64,000 nt of DNA from Hyalella azteca (Eukaryota > Arthropoda > Malacostraca > Amphipoda > Hyalellidae), in assembly GCF_000764305.2 (NCBI RefSeq), contig NW_025934747.1, forward strand, positions 1-64,000. The letters run 5' to 3'. The position numbers and the translations under genes were made by a program. Shown one piece after another: positions 52,040 to 64,000 of the stretch. The notes under the pieces were generated by a model. It made no database searches. It was not told the origin of the DNA and saw only the letters and a list, made by a program, of their open reading frames with translations. Within the stretch, counting starts at the first letter, position 1. Each line of letters starts with the position of its first letter.

Positions 52040-54060
52040 AAATCTAAAAAATTATGTATTTAAATAACAAACAACCTGAATGTACGTTTCAAAATTTCTT
52101 AATAGCTCAATTTTTCTAGTTAGCATTTAATCACAATTTTTCATATCTATTGTATTTATTTGAGAGCACTTGATAATGTTTTTGAATCTGGGCGCAAAAG
52201 TTCTTCATTATGAAAATAGTCTTACAATGCCGCTAAAATCGATTTGTAACTCAGCTTAGTCAAGTACGATTAGCACGTTTCTAATTATTATTTCGTTTGA
52301 CTTTCATATTTCAAACATAAATTTCTTAGGGTAATTTATTCTCTAGGTTATATATGATATCTAGCTGTTTTTAACTGCATTCTCGTTACGATACAGCAAG
52401 AATGCAGCAGTTCAGCCAAGAACCCGTCCGATTATCCGGCGGTCACGCAGTATGTGGGTTGCGCGCTATAACGTCGGACGCGGCTGCTGTTCCCACGCTC
52501 CGTGCAACCTATCGTCCGCGTAGGTCCGTGCCTGGTCTACTTGTGACTATCTCAGCCTTACACGTGTATGATTGTTTCAGGTTTCACAACAGCAAAACTT
52601 TGAAATACTCTAAAGGTCAGGTGATCGGTTAAATCATAAATTAAATAATAAATTAATAGCAAAGAAAATGACTATCAAATTTACCATTTTCAATGGAAAT
52701 GTTCCGGAGACCAGATTCAGCATTAATTCTAAACTTCTACACTGCAACTATAATAAATTATTATAACTAAATTTTTACAGTTGAAATTCAAATTTGAATA
52801 CATTTAGGTAATTTTAAATTTGTTTTGATGTTCACCGCGCAAATTGGTTGAAACAATCAATAACGTATGTATATACTTGTCTTATAGAATTCTTAAACTC
52901 ATGTTGGAGCTGGTCTCCGAATGCTTTGCGCAGGAACTACGGTAAATTTTCTTAGCGTTTACTGTCTTACCGAATTCCTATAGTAAGAGACCCTTCATTG
53001 CCATATAATTGGGGCATCTGAGAGGTTCTTCATTATTTTTAATTATTATTTAAAATTTATATTTAAATACTGCGCTGTTGACATTCTGTGTAGACGTGCC
53101 TGGGTGCATGAGCACAACCGCTGTAAGGTTGCATGTGAGAAGTTGACTTGGCTGGTCACGGTAATCACAGGCAAACGATTGCTTATTTAGGTTAGCTTGT
53201 GCACAGCCGTGCTCTACTTATGCGCCTTGAATGTACCGCAATGCAACACACTCTCGCTCACGCTACTGTGCGAACATAAAGCTCATTAAAATTACCCTTA
53301 AAGTTCACAAAAGCTTTAAAAATCGAGGCCAAACTCTGTACTTTTGTGGTTGAGTACGTAAAATTTTATTGCAGGATTTTTCGCCCGTTTTCTGAACACA
53401 AATAAAAATTTAAGTATTATAATGAATTATCCAATTATAATGAATCAATGTTTTTTTATTTATCAATTTAAATCAAATAGATTTATTTGCAGCAATTTTC
53501 AATTAGAAAAGGTCTCCTTTAAAGCAATGGTTTTTTTTTTTGTCATACATTTAGCATTATTCTTCGGTTGCATGTTTGGGGCCTTAGGACGCTAAAACTT
53601 TTGTCTGTCCAAAAAATAAATTATCTAATACCTTTATATAGTTTCGTTATGCATTGAGCGTGCACATGGAGATGGGATAGAATGCTACGCTTCAAAATAT
53701 TTCCTTTGAAAAATTTGCAAATTATATGTTATATTGACAATCATGTGTTGTATTGAAGTAATTGGATGACCGAACGTTAAGTCTTTGTTAATAAACATTT
53801 TTTTATCTCTATAATTTCTGCTTTGAGCTTTGTCATTCATTGTTCACTGCAATTCACTTCAATGTCAACGACGGAGCGTGCTAGTATTTTTGTTGCTCGA
53901 CAACATAAAAGGATCAGCATCAATCTCATTTATTTCAGTGGAGATTTCTCTCTGATTTCAGTAAAGGAATTAATCATAGTTTATTATATTAATAATATAA
54001 TAATAGCGGTTTCAGCGTTTATTAGGCCGTAGGCCTGTCGCCGATTCTCAACATCGCAGA
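52040..54060. other. AT-rich stretch without a supported gene
   Basis: A GC-richer patch at 52402-52560 has an open frame (QQFSQEPVRLSGGHAVCG...) but no recognisable domain. The rest shows no homology. Confidence 0.45.
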
Positions 54061-54164
54061 ACATTCACAGCATTTTGAGGTCTCGAACTCTCAACGCACT
54101 GCTACAATTCTGCTGTGCTTAACCGCCTCCTTGCCGATTCTGACCAGAAACTGGCGAACAGAGC

Positions 54165-54286
54165 TGGGATCGAACCCGCGCCTCTCTAGTGCGTCAATCT
54201 TGGTACTCTTAACTTTAACCACTGGGCCACGCTGCCCCTAACCACTGGGCCACCCTGCCCCAACCACTGGGCCACATTCTTTATTG
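54165..54286 (-). repeat. tRNA-derived SINE-like head with a triplicated A-box region
   Basis: The minus strand reads GTGGCCCAGTGGTTAAAG (A-box-like) followed about 50 bp later by GCGGGTTCGATCCC (B box). The A-box part is repeated three times (CCACTGGGCCAC on the plus strand at about 54220, 54243 and 54263). The spacing and failure to form an acceptor stem argue for a SINE head rather than a functional tRNA. Confidence 0.65.
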
Positions 54287-54299
54287 TTTACTGCAATAG

Positions 54300-56870
54300 T
54301 AGGGTTCCTAGCCCATTAACGACCAAGTAAGCACAGCTTCGACCAATGAAAATTAAGATATTCAATGAGAACTCCTGTCTTAATGGATGATATTTTCCAG
54401 CTTCATCCTAAAGGACAGCAGAACGGCCGAACAAGCTAGCAGCCTCCGGCGTTACAAAGGAGAGATTAAAATCCATTCGTTTATTGATGTCCTCATTGCT
54501 GTCAATCAGGATGAGTGTTTTTGCTCGTCCGTTTTTGTTTGGTCGTAATGACCCAATTACATTGGAACGTGTGTTGAGTGTTGACACGGTAATTATGTGA
54601 TCTATTGTTTAATTGAGAAGTGAGATGAGTTGCATTTGTTGCCGTCCCGTTCAGCGTTTGGTTTCTGTCTCAAATTACACGCTATCATCGCTTCCAAGAC
54701 ACAGATCTGGTCGCGGGGAGACTAAATTATTCGCTTCTTTACTTGCGTACAATTGGTGACTCGTTTACCCATACAATTTTTTAGCCGTATTAACACTAAA
54801 ACCTTGTTGCTCTCAACGATCGATTTTTATCTAGAAGGAAATCATTGGACATGCCGTTGTATAATGTATGCCCCTTAATATACCTATATGCAATATGGTA
54901 ATGGCTCGTAATTTCGTGCACGAGTGAGTCATTGTCATCCAACAGTGTAAATTACTGATAATGCACTGGTCTGTAAAATGCCTTTCGTTGTCCGATGAGG
55001 TTGCTCCATTCCTTGTTACTGCTAATTACTAGTGCCTGGTCTAGTAGCTGATTGAATTTGCATTAATATTGGCATTATTCCTCGCCATCCTCGATCCTGA
55101 ACTTAATCATAAACGTACCTAAAGCATTATTTAAATCAACTTGCTACCGTGTCATGAACTAGTTAATAGTAAAAACTGTTGAATAATCAAAGATTATTAT
55201 TCAAAAGATGAATTTATCGATGACGGTGAGTGTGTTTATTTCAATAATATTTATTATTATATGACCAAGTTCCTATATTAGTTGTAAAGATTAAGAGTAA
55301 GAGTGGCTTCCAGATCTTCACGTACTAACGTTGTTCCTTCAAATCAAAATATTTTACTACAGACTTGGCATTTGTGGTCTTAAAACCTATAATTTAAACG
55401 TCTGCTGTATACATGCGACATTGATCAAATTTCCTAAATAATTATAATTACAACTAACGTCTGTTAATTAATTAAAAATTATAACAAAGAATCAAACTTA
55501 CTAGAAATAATTTCTAACTGAACCAACCTTAGTAGCGCTTTGGGATGTAAATGTCTAGCATTACATACGTCTTTCTTCTCGTGACTTATCCTTAGTTCTG
55601 CCTAGCACTGTGCAATATTTTCGTCTCGGATATCTGTTGCTTGCAGCTAACGACCTTCCTTGCTATTGCAATAAAAAGGCTCGCAACAGTTCAGAGTTCA
55701 AGGCAGTCGGGCGGACTGTGCGACAGCATTGTTTAAATGCCATCGAGTATTCGCTGTTTACTTTTTTATCAGACGTGGGTGCCTAATTTTATACCAGAAA
55801 TTGACTCGATGTTCAAGTTGTGAAACTAATTGGGATCATTGAATGTAGTTACGGGACTATGAAATGTAGACAAACGTATCTTCTGGCGTTGCGAGCCGAC
55901 TTTTTCGTCTTCCAAAAATATTTGAAAATCGATCTTGATATAAACTGGTCAGTGTTATCAATGAAATGCTTGGAAATGTCTGTACTAACTTTAGGCCTAT
56001 TAAACGTCACTCGCCAATGTGACGCATGCAAATTCAAATTTAGGAAGAAGGATTGGCAGGCCTTATCGAACGTTTGTTAGATTTGGTTGAATTCTCAATC
56101 GCTGCCTGTGAGGTCTAATCTAATCACCTTGCGTACACGAATTCAGACTTAATCCACTATGTAACAACAGGTTTGGATAACTAATTTCGTTCTTAAATTC
56201 ACTGCCAGACTCAAGGATAGTTCGAGAAGGTATATCACTTGTGATGGTTCCTGCAGCTCAAATGTCATCCGCACGCAATTCCATTTGATTATTGGACCTT
56301 AATAGTTCCCTTGATTCATTTCCGGGCTCACGATCGGGGAGTAGTGCACGGGCTTTTCTCCAGGAAGCGACGTAGTCATTTTTTCACCCCAGACAAAATC
56401 TGAATTATTTGCAAGTAGAATTATCGGGGAAATGGAATATATATTTGTTGATGAGCGATTCTGAAATTTCTTGTCCAAAGAGTTTTGCTAAAATTTCATA
56501 TCATTGCTATCTTTTCAGTTGTAAATCGATGTTAGTTTTTGCTCCTATATGATGTATAGGTCCAAATTAATGGCGTCAATCTCATTCCAATAATTTTTAT
56601 TCATTACCAATCTGTGGCTCAACTTAATTAATACCGAGTTCGTTTTTATCAAATTTGGGATGCCGTTGTCGCAATTCTTGAAGATAATGTCACTTAGGGA
56701 TATTTGTAGCCATGCTTCTAAAACGGTAATGACTAAAATTGCGTGTGCTACGATAACTGAACTTGGTCATAATAGCAAAGAAGATTTTCACTGCGACGTC
56801 TAAATGGAAAACAATTCGAGTGCTTGCTGGCCCTCGACTTCGATATAGTGAAAGCTATACTGTCTGCGTG
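54300..56870. other. AT-rich stretch without a supported gene
   Basis: No convincing coding or RNA feature was found. Confidence 0.5.
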
Positions 56871-56920
56871 AGATTCATCACACTTCATATGAGACCTGCG
56901 GCCCTGTAGCGCTATCGACC

Positions 56921-57041
56921 TTAGCGACATCATACGGCACTACTGCCATCTCACCCGCGATCTTAGCGACATCATACGGCACCACTGCTATCTCACCCGC
57001 GATCTTAGCGACATCATACGGCACTACTGCCATCTCACCCG
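56921..57041. repeat. 42-bp tandem repeat, 3 copies
   Basis: TTAGCGACATCATACGGCAC followed by (T/C)ACTGC(C/T)ATCTCACCCGCGATC starts at 56921, 56963 and 57005. It ends at the single N at 57042. The open minus-strand frame (GEMAVVPYDVAKIA) is a repeat artefact or an unknown coding repeat. Confidence 0.9.
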
Positions 57042-57042
57042 N

Positions 57043-57113
57043 AACACCCACCGTAGCAGCAACACCCACCGTAGCAGCAACACCCACCGTAGCAGCAACA
57101 CCCACCGTAGCAG
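57043..57113. repeat. 18-bp tandem repeat, 4 copies
   Basis: AACACCCACCGTAGCAGC is repeated four times directly after the N. An assembly gap separates it from the preceding 42-bp array, so both lengths are unreliable. Confidence 0.92.
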
Positions 57114-57119
57114 GAAGCC

Positions 57120-59490
57120 GATACGTGCGTGCAGTTCATGTAGCAATCGTGCCCTGAAAATTATCATTGTAATTTCGTTTGGCTCCTGGAAATATCCGAA
57201 GGCAATGATAGAATTTTCCCTGCACTTCGGACCTCTAGCTGGAATTAGTCGATGAATTAAATGTTTCAAGTTACTATGATTTTACTGAAATATCAATTTG
57301 GTTTTATAATAAAAAGGGTAATGTTCTCATTGAAGCATCCAAAATACAATGATTTTTATGCATTTATTTACTATTCGAATAAAAATTCATATATTAGTCA
57401 ATGAAGCTAACCTTATGTTAATGAGTGTCATTCTTCTTATAATAAAATGAAAATTATAAAACATGAGTATATGTTTCGTTATCCCTTATGTTAATTATTG
57501 TTAATGTTCATCAATACACGGTAGGCATCATAAGATGGTGTACGTACGGGAATAATGTAAGAAGTCACCGTAACCAAGCGCACACATTGACAACGATTGT
57601 TCAATGTTCATATTTTTGTCGAGTTTGCTCAGAGATGTTGCATTAAAGCCTTTCGTTTTCCATGTTATAATTAACTATATAATCAGAAGTAGTATAAAAT
57701 TTCTCCCATTCTTTAAAAGGAGTTACTTTCTTGGTTTAGCGAAGCAAAATTTGAAGTGTGGTACGTATATTATGTCGCTCGATTTCGCTTGCCGAGTTTG
57801 CCTAAATGTGACCTATAACATAAACTGCGTTAAATGGATCGTGTCGATTGACTGCAAGCTTTTAGTCACAACTGTCGAAATGTCACTCGGTAATTATTCA
57901 TTTGGCGCTTCGGGCAACTTGGCGAACTTGGCGTGGATTACATTGTTTGCTTCGTGTTTGTCAGTATGGAATGTATGCATTTTTGCATTAATTTCAGTCC
58001 AGTTTCAGCGAATATAGGTTTACTGGTTATAGTTTTTAGAAGTGCATTGCAGCGAAGTTCGTGGAGTGTGGAGTGCTATTGCGTAGTGCTTGTTATTTAT
58101 TTCCCGTATACGGAATTCCTTGATCCATTGTATGATAAGTCCCGGGATCATTAGCAGGGTCATTATTGCTGTACATAGCACAGCTCTCAGATTGTGTTGG
58201 GAGCTTGTATCGAGAACTTTCGTTGGTGCGCGTATGAGGAACTGGTTCGCACTTCCGACTGCGTCAGGAGAAAGTGTTTGAGAAGTGTTGAAGTTCAAGC
58301 AGGCGCAGCGCAATCGCAGCCAGCTGTTTACTGTTCGGCGTTTCCTTCCGTCCGTTGAGTTTTATTTCCTGCTCATGACTGTCGAAATTCTAAGTATCGC
58401 TCACGTTAGGATGCAGCCATAAATGACAATTTATGTGGATTTAAATTGGAGTGTTTACAAACCGTTCGGGAACAACTGCACTTTGCGCGCGTAACTTTAG
58501 TACTCTTGCATGAAAACTGTGTGCACTCTACTGGATTGTCAGAGAGTCTTTTTCCGGCGAAATTCTACGATTTTGGCCTTTTTTCAAATGCGTTGGCCGG
58601 CAAAATTCATGATGGCCTAATACTAGTTGTATTTCTCAACGAATATGAAACGAGAAACTTAATTGATACATCAGAAATTATAAAATTACAAAATTACATT
58701 TTTAGCAATGAATGTTAAAATTTGGCCGGCAATGAATTTTTCGGCCGTATTATAATTTTGCCATCCGGCAACCATGACGCTCTCTGAAAAGCTATTGAGT
58801 TCAATATGCATCCAATTTTAAATAACTTAAAACTTCGTAATCAGATCTATACGACATGAATCAAACACACGAGAGCCTGTAAAATGCTAAAAGCTGGAAA
58901 GCGTGCTATATATATTCCACTACTGACATAATTCCCTAATATATTTTATTTTTTTCTCTTTCTTGATAACTCCTTGAAAAAATCTGGGTAAAAATTACAA
59001 ATCTGAAACGACCTTGAGCGTTCATACTCAATTCCTCAATTGTATTACTTGAAGTAATACAAATGTTGCAGTGATCGCTAACATTTTCCTTCGTCTCAAA
59101 ACAATGGCTACACGAATTTCCGTCCCCACTCGCATATGCATCCAACGCGTCCAGACCTTATGATTGTTGTCTCTGATTTGTCTTATTTCTAATATTTGTC
59201 TTATCATCTAAACTAATATAGAATCTAATATTTGTCTTATCATGTAGTGTATACTATAGACAACAGAGATTGTTGTCTCTGATTGATAATGACGTGTCAA
59301 CAATGGCGTGCGTCGTGGAGTGCAGTTCCTGAGACTGCATGCATGGCACACCTCGGCGTGACGACCGACATTCTGAGCTTTGTTGTATAGCTGGAGTGTG
59401 CACATTCTTGTCTCCGTACCTGCTTTAAGAGAATATTATTTCAATGGACTCGTGTGTGATCCATGAAGTAGGTAACGCAGCCGTGTGATA
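57120..59490. other. AT-rich stretch without a supported gene
   Basis: Open frames up to 137 codons (57604-58017) exist, but they show no domain, a composition typical of AT-rich noncoding DNA, and no splice context. Confidence 0.45.
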
Positions 59491-59501
59491 AATTTATGCA
59501 T

Positions 59502-59591
59502 GTAAATGAATTTACGTCCAAATCCGTTGCTGATGTATGTGTATACGTAAATGAATTTACGTCCAAATCCGTTGCTGATGCTTGTGTATTA
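59502..59591. repeat. 45-bp tandem duplication
   Basis: GTAAATGAATTTACGTCCAA followed by ATCCGTTGCTGATG starts at 59502 and 59547. The core TAAATGAATTTA is itself nearly palindromic. Confidence 0.9.
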
Positions 59592-59599
59592 CTGGGAAG

Positions 59600-62500
59600 A
59601 CGTTATATTGCTTACGAGTTTTATTGCTCACGAGTGTAGACCCGGCGGTTATCAACCTAAAATTCATTTTACTTCATTTCGAAGAAATATTAAAATTTGC
59701 TCATAGGCTTACTGTAATTTCTTTATTTGCCCTAACTTCAGCGGCAAGTAATGGACCTAGGAAGTAATGACCACATTAAAGAGAGGTCGTTTGAACAACT
59801 TTTCCGAAATATAATGTATTTATATATCGGATGGGTTAATCGAATTTAAAATGAAACAAGATATTCCCATAAGTGTGAAATTTAAACCTCTCATATGGAC
59901 ACGACAATTAAACTTTCACTCCAGGATGCAGGCTTGGTTTTTAGTTGCATAAATCCTTCCAACCGATCTTGGAATTCGTCTATGCTGGTATGAATTTAAA
60001 TAAAATTAGCTCGGTCTCTTTGAACTTGTTTAGCTTTAACAGCGGAACTCGAGCGCCATTGAGTGAACACCGGGTGACGGAGTCTGCGGGGTAATGCTTG
60101 ATATCTTTGGCATTTATTGTCTGCAAATGTTCTTCATTTCTTGCTGTTATTTAATCATTTATATATGGCAAAAATATAAATTATTTTATTTTAACTAATG
60201 AATATTGCGACGAAGCTTTCAGTTGAAATGGCAATAAATAAATATAAATGCATGTAGCGATAAAATATTCATTTTTAACGTAATGAATTTCGTTCTTTTG
60301 CTAGATAGAAGTTATGCTGAACGATTCCACTCTATGCACTCCACTATGAGAAACGATAATTATCATGCACTGCTCAGAAGTTGCTTCTGTTGAGTTATTA
60401 TTTGTAAAACTACGTGTTCGGTCTGAAAATAGTGCATTGAATTTTAACCTATTTCGATGCACGTTTGATAACATGTATAATGTTGCTGGTACATTCAAGG
60501 TGAACGGCTAAAGTGTTTCATTGTAGCTTGTAAACGAACCATGGCAAATGTGATCACTATTTATCAGCACGCTCAGGCAGGAGGCACGGACTCGCGATGC
60601 AATAAAAACCATGTAAAGCATTCCTCTTCTTCTTTCTTCTCCGGCGTGTTTAGCATCGACTTTTTTCTCAATCAGATTACCTTTCCCAGTGAAGCCTTAA
60701 GCTGCCATCTTTCATTAGCACCTAAGCTTCAAAAGGCTACGCCTCGTCAACTAAGCACTAAAGAGGCCTATATATGTACGTGAATATTCTACCGAGTAAA
60801 GCTCCTATAAAAGTTCCTAGAGTCTAGTTCCATGTATCCATTAGAGTTCTCAGTTCAGTTCCTGTTCGGAACGATTTCATAGTTCGATAATGCTCCTGTT
60901 CTTTTTACAATTTTTTATTCATGTATCATGAAATTTATGTCTCTCAGATATTCAAAATGTTCGATATACCACTTGTCAATTCATGTTATGATTTTGAAGG
61001 GTTTTTTCCTGCTACAGTTTTTGTGAAGCAATTCTCGCGTGTGCGAGAACTTTAATCTATCAATGTCACTCCGAAGTCGTAATTTGCTTCGAATTCAAAT
61101 AAATAAAAAGATTACTTAACAATTTTGACTTGTCGTTATCTTTCATTGCGGCTGTGATTCATGTTTGCCTTGGCTCGTGCCTTGAGCTTGCTCTTCTCAG
61201 CAACATTCCATAAAATTCATTCAAGTCTGCCGCTCAAATACATGCCCATTAACTAACAACTTGAAGGTCATTCACATGTTACACTCGCAACTTCTCTGCC
61301 ACAATCACTGCCCAGCATAAATTTCTATCGCATCTAAAGCCTCACAAGTTCACAACCAAGAAAGTTTGATAACGTATACCTTATAACTATATACGCACCC
61401 ACTAAAATTGTTCAGCAAACTTGAAATTTCAATCTAATTTTCCTCAATGTGAAGTCGGAGCATTCCATTGCCTCGTACACACAGCGCCGTCCTGCCTCTG
61501 CGTCGTTCTCGGCAGGGGTGCAAATCTCGCTAAGGAATGCCCAGTCATGCGTGTCTATAGACGCTGTATTGCTTAAACCAACGTAGACGCTCATTTTCCG
61601 ACTACTTCCATGCCATGTACAACGTGAGGTGGGCGAAACCTCGGCTTTGTGTCGGGTACTGCTATATGTGAAGTAAATATTTTTCACTGTCCGGAGTGAT
61701 GTTTGTGACTAGCAATATTGTATTTTATTTTTATAAAATTTATTTTGATTCCCCATTCCTTCTTTTTAGCGTAGTTTAATGTATTCCTCTACAGGTTTCG
61801 AGTGCAACATTTTTATTCTTGCGTGGCGATTTTTTTCGCTATTTATATTGATACCTCGAAAAAATGAATAGATTGACCTCTTGTGTTGCAAAATTTTTTT
61901 ATTATTATGAGGCATTTACACTGAGCTGACTGAAAGGTTGATCTTCATATTAATGCTATAGATCATAAGTTTGAAAAGTATTACCCTGAACCTCCTGCTA
62001 CTTGCATCGTTTAGTTGACGTTCACTTCGCTATAAATTTGATTCCTGCTGAATCATTCTCTGCTGCATAAATGAACGAGCCATATGTAAGGTAGCTAGTG
62101 ACCATTCTGTTGAAATAGTCTATTTTCAAAGAAACGTTCACTTTTTAACAAACAACTTGACTCAAGCTTCATTCATATATGAAATTAATGAATATAGCTC
62201 TCATTTGCACGCGAGAAGAGCACACCAGTCTATAGAGATCCGTGCCTGGAACTCGGAAATAATCCCTTTTGCTGATCGAAAAAAATATAGAATTTATACA
62301 TACCCTGACTTTAAAATACGAGCGAGTTTAAAACGCATGCTTTCATTTTTGTTAAGACAGAATTTGAACGAGATGCCTTCGATCGTTGTGAAAATTTAAA
62401 AAAATTGTTATTCCAAACTATACTATTAAAAATAGTTGAAAATAAAGTAAATGTTACAAGTTTAAAATTTACCTGATACGTCATCTTATTATTATGAGGT

Positions 62501-63025
62501 TAGCAGTTTCTATAGCGAGCTGACTGCGTTCCTGTAATATTTGTACTGTATTTTGAACTCGGATTACCTATGTGCGCTCGTCAGCCGACCACACACGAAC
62601 ACTGCTACGCATTTCTGCCACTCATTTACGAAGCATTCCAATTTAAAATACTGAACTTATATTCCCCTTAAATTGATAGTGTAGGTCATTTACGCATAAA
62701 AATGTGTATTTAGCGAGGAATGCTCCTTTGAATTAAGTTATTCATGCGTTCACGAGTCTTGCGCGGTGACCTCTTACTGTGCTTATAGGTTATTCTACGC
62801 AAAAATAATAGCGCAGAAGGCATGCTTTCGTCCCTCACTTATTTCTATTAGTGCTGCAGTAACGATGTATTTATTCATAACGATGCTCTACTAAGCCTTC
62901 GAAATCAAGATATTTTTCTAGAATTTAAAACGTATTAATTGAAAACGCAAAATAAACGCAAAAAGGCTTCAACTTCGTTGCAGGAACGTAAAATTTACGA
63001 AATTCAAGTGTGGTAAAGAGTAGTG
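59600..63025. other. AT-rich stretch without a supported gene
   Basis: A GC-richer minus-strand open stretch at 61440-61660 (FLSEICTPAENDAEAGRRCV) could be an exon, but no domain is recognised. Nothing else is supported. Confidence 0.4.
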
Positions 63026-63029
63026 GTGC

Positions 63030-63530
63030 TTAGTAAGCTTAACGAAGAACCAGTAGTAAACTAGGCGAAGATAGTGGTGGTTAGTAAGCTAAGCGAAAGG
63101 TAGTTGTGTCTAGTAAGCTAAGCGAAAGTTAGTTGTGTTTAGTAAGCTAAGCGAAAGTTAGTTGTGTTTAGTAAGCTAAGCGAAAGGTGGTTGTGTTTGG
63201 TAAGCTAAGCGAAAGGTAGTTGTATTTAGTAAGCTAAGCGAAAGGTAGTTGTGTCTAGTAAGCTAAGCGAAAGGTAGTTGTGTTTAGTAAGCTAAGCGAA
63301 AGGTAGTTGTGTCTAGTAAGCTAAGCGAAAGGTAGTTGTGTCTAGTAAGCTAAGCGAAAGGTAGTTGTGTTTAGTTAGCTAAGCGAAGGTAGTTGTAATT
63401 AATAAGCTAAGCGAAAGGTAGTTGTGTTTAGTAAGCTAAGCGAAAGGTAGTTGTATTTAGTAAGCTAAGCGAAAGGTAGTTGTGTTTAGTTAGCTAAACG
63501 AAGAACTAGTAATAAACTAGGCGAAGGTAG
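63030..63530. repeat. 29-bp tandem array, about 16 copies
   Basis: The unit AAGCTAAGCGAAAGGTAGTT followed by GTGTTTAGT recurs every 29 bp with small variants (TCTAGT, TATTTAGT, TTAGTTAGCT). Edge copies are diverged (AAGAACCAGTAGTAAACTAG). It is noncoding in all frames. Confidence 0.95.
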
Positions 63531-64000
63531 TAGGTAGGCTAAACTGAAGGATACATATAGCAGGTTTTCTTGGTTCATAAGAGGTAAATTTAATAGGTTG
63601 TAGTTTGAGCTTGTCTTGCGCTGTCTGTCTCGCGCTCTGAATGGAAGCTTTCACTGACGATCATAGCATGCAGTTCTCAAGAATATATTTCTTACCTTTC
63701 TTAAACCGAGATATAAATGAACCAGTAAAGTTGTTAGCTATTTAGATATGTGTAAATATACTGTTTCTGATTCACTTAATCTTATAAGTGGTGTTCTAAA
63801 CTTATTTTTTTAGAAATTTGATAAGAGAGAAAATCAGCACCTATCGAATATAGGCGTATAGGCCGAGCAAATGCATTTCCCCTTGCAATGAAAACCCTTG
63901 TTAAATTTGAAAAGACTCGTGGTTTAATCGAAAGTAAAATGAGGATACCATCGTGATAGAATCTTCTTCCAATATGCTTCTCTTATTCCAACCTCGGGGT

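Noticed and set aside
54165..54250. Functional tRNA gene on the minus strand
   Set aside because: The sequence between A and B boxes is too long and no acceptor stem pairs. The triplicated A box also argues against it.
57604..58017. Open frame of 137 codons with hydrophobic stretches
   Set aside because: Phe/Ile/Val-rich translation is expected from AT-rich DNA. No homology was recognised and there are no flanking splice sites.

Overview
The window is eukaryotic nuclear DNA. It is AT-rich, its genes are split by many GT-AG introns, and its coding islands are GC-rich. Decayed Tc1/mariner, non-LTR and SINE-like repeats are common, as are minisatellites. The protein homologies (ADAR, WDFY3/Blue cheese, kinesin motor, MARVEL-type protein) indicate an animal. 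The repeat types suggest an arthropod, probably a crustacean, but the species cannot be fixed from sequence alone. Three single-N gaps (near 9639, 33528 and 57042) show it is a scaffold.

Layout. 1-4.5 kb: repeats and a reverse-transcriptase remnant. 5.0-7.0 kb, minus strand: a kinesin motor gene that keeps its exon-intron structure but carries frameshifts and in-frame stops. 7.3-8.8 kb: a TTAA-ended inverted-repeat element. 9131-9168: a Nextera mate-pair junction adapter left in the assembly, so the two sides may not be contiguous. 9.6-10.8 kb: a mariner end abutting a decayed Tc1 transposase. 10.9-14.3 kb, minus strand: broken exons of a WDFY3/Blue cheese-like BEACH-family gene, several invaded by or expanded into minisatellites. 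16.3-16.8 kb, plus strand: the final exon of a four-helix membrane protein. 17-24 kb: intergenic sequence with hairpins and a decayed non-LTR element.

24.6-45.0 kb, plus strand, holds the main gene: an ADAR2-type double-stranded-RNA adenosine deaminase. I could assemble 14 exons. Every junction is phase-compatible except one, where the exon for the third zinc-binding cysteine of the deaminase is not found. Three of the exons are short and easily missed (27950-28009, 30283-30384, 30601-30707). The model has about 1,890 codons, against roughly 670-740 residues for typical ADAR2/Drosophila Adar proteins. The excess lies in a disordered N-terminal region, a linker of about 490 residues between the two dsRNA-binding domains, and a Ser-rich C-terminal tail of about 240 residues. 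Several of its splice sites sit inside tandem repeats that have copied the splice site itself.

45-64 kb is AT-rich with no gene I can support. It holds the likely ADAR 3' UTR, two SINE-like tRNA-derived sequences, a MITE related to one inside the ADAR gene, and several short tandem arrays. The reader should note three things: the unusual ADAR architecture with its missing zinc-ligand exon, the pattern of minisatellites seeded at exons and splice sites, and the assembly artefacts that limit what can be concluded.
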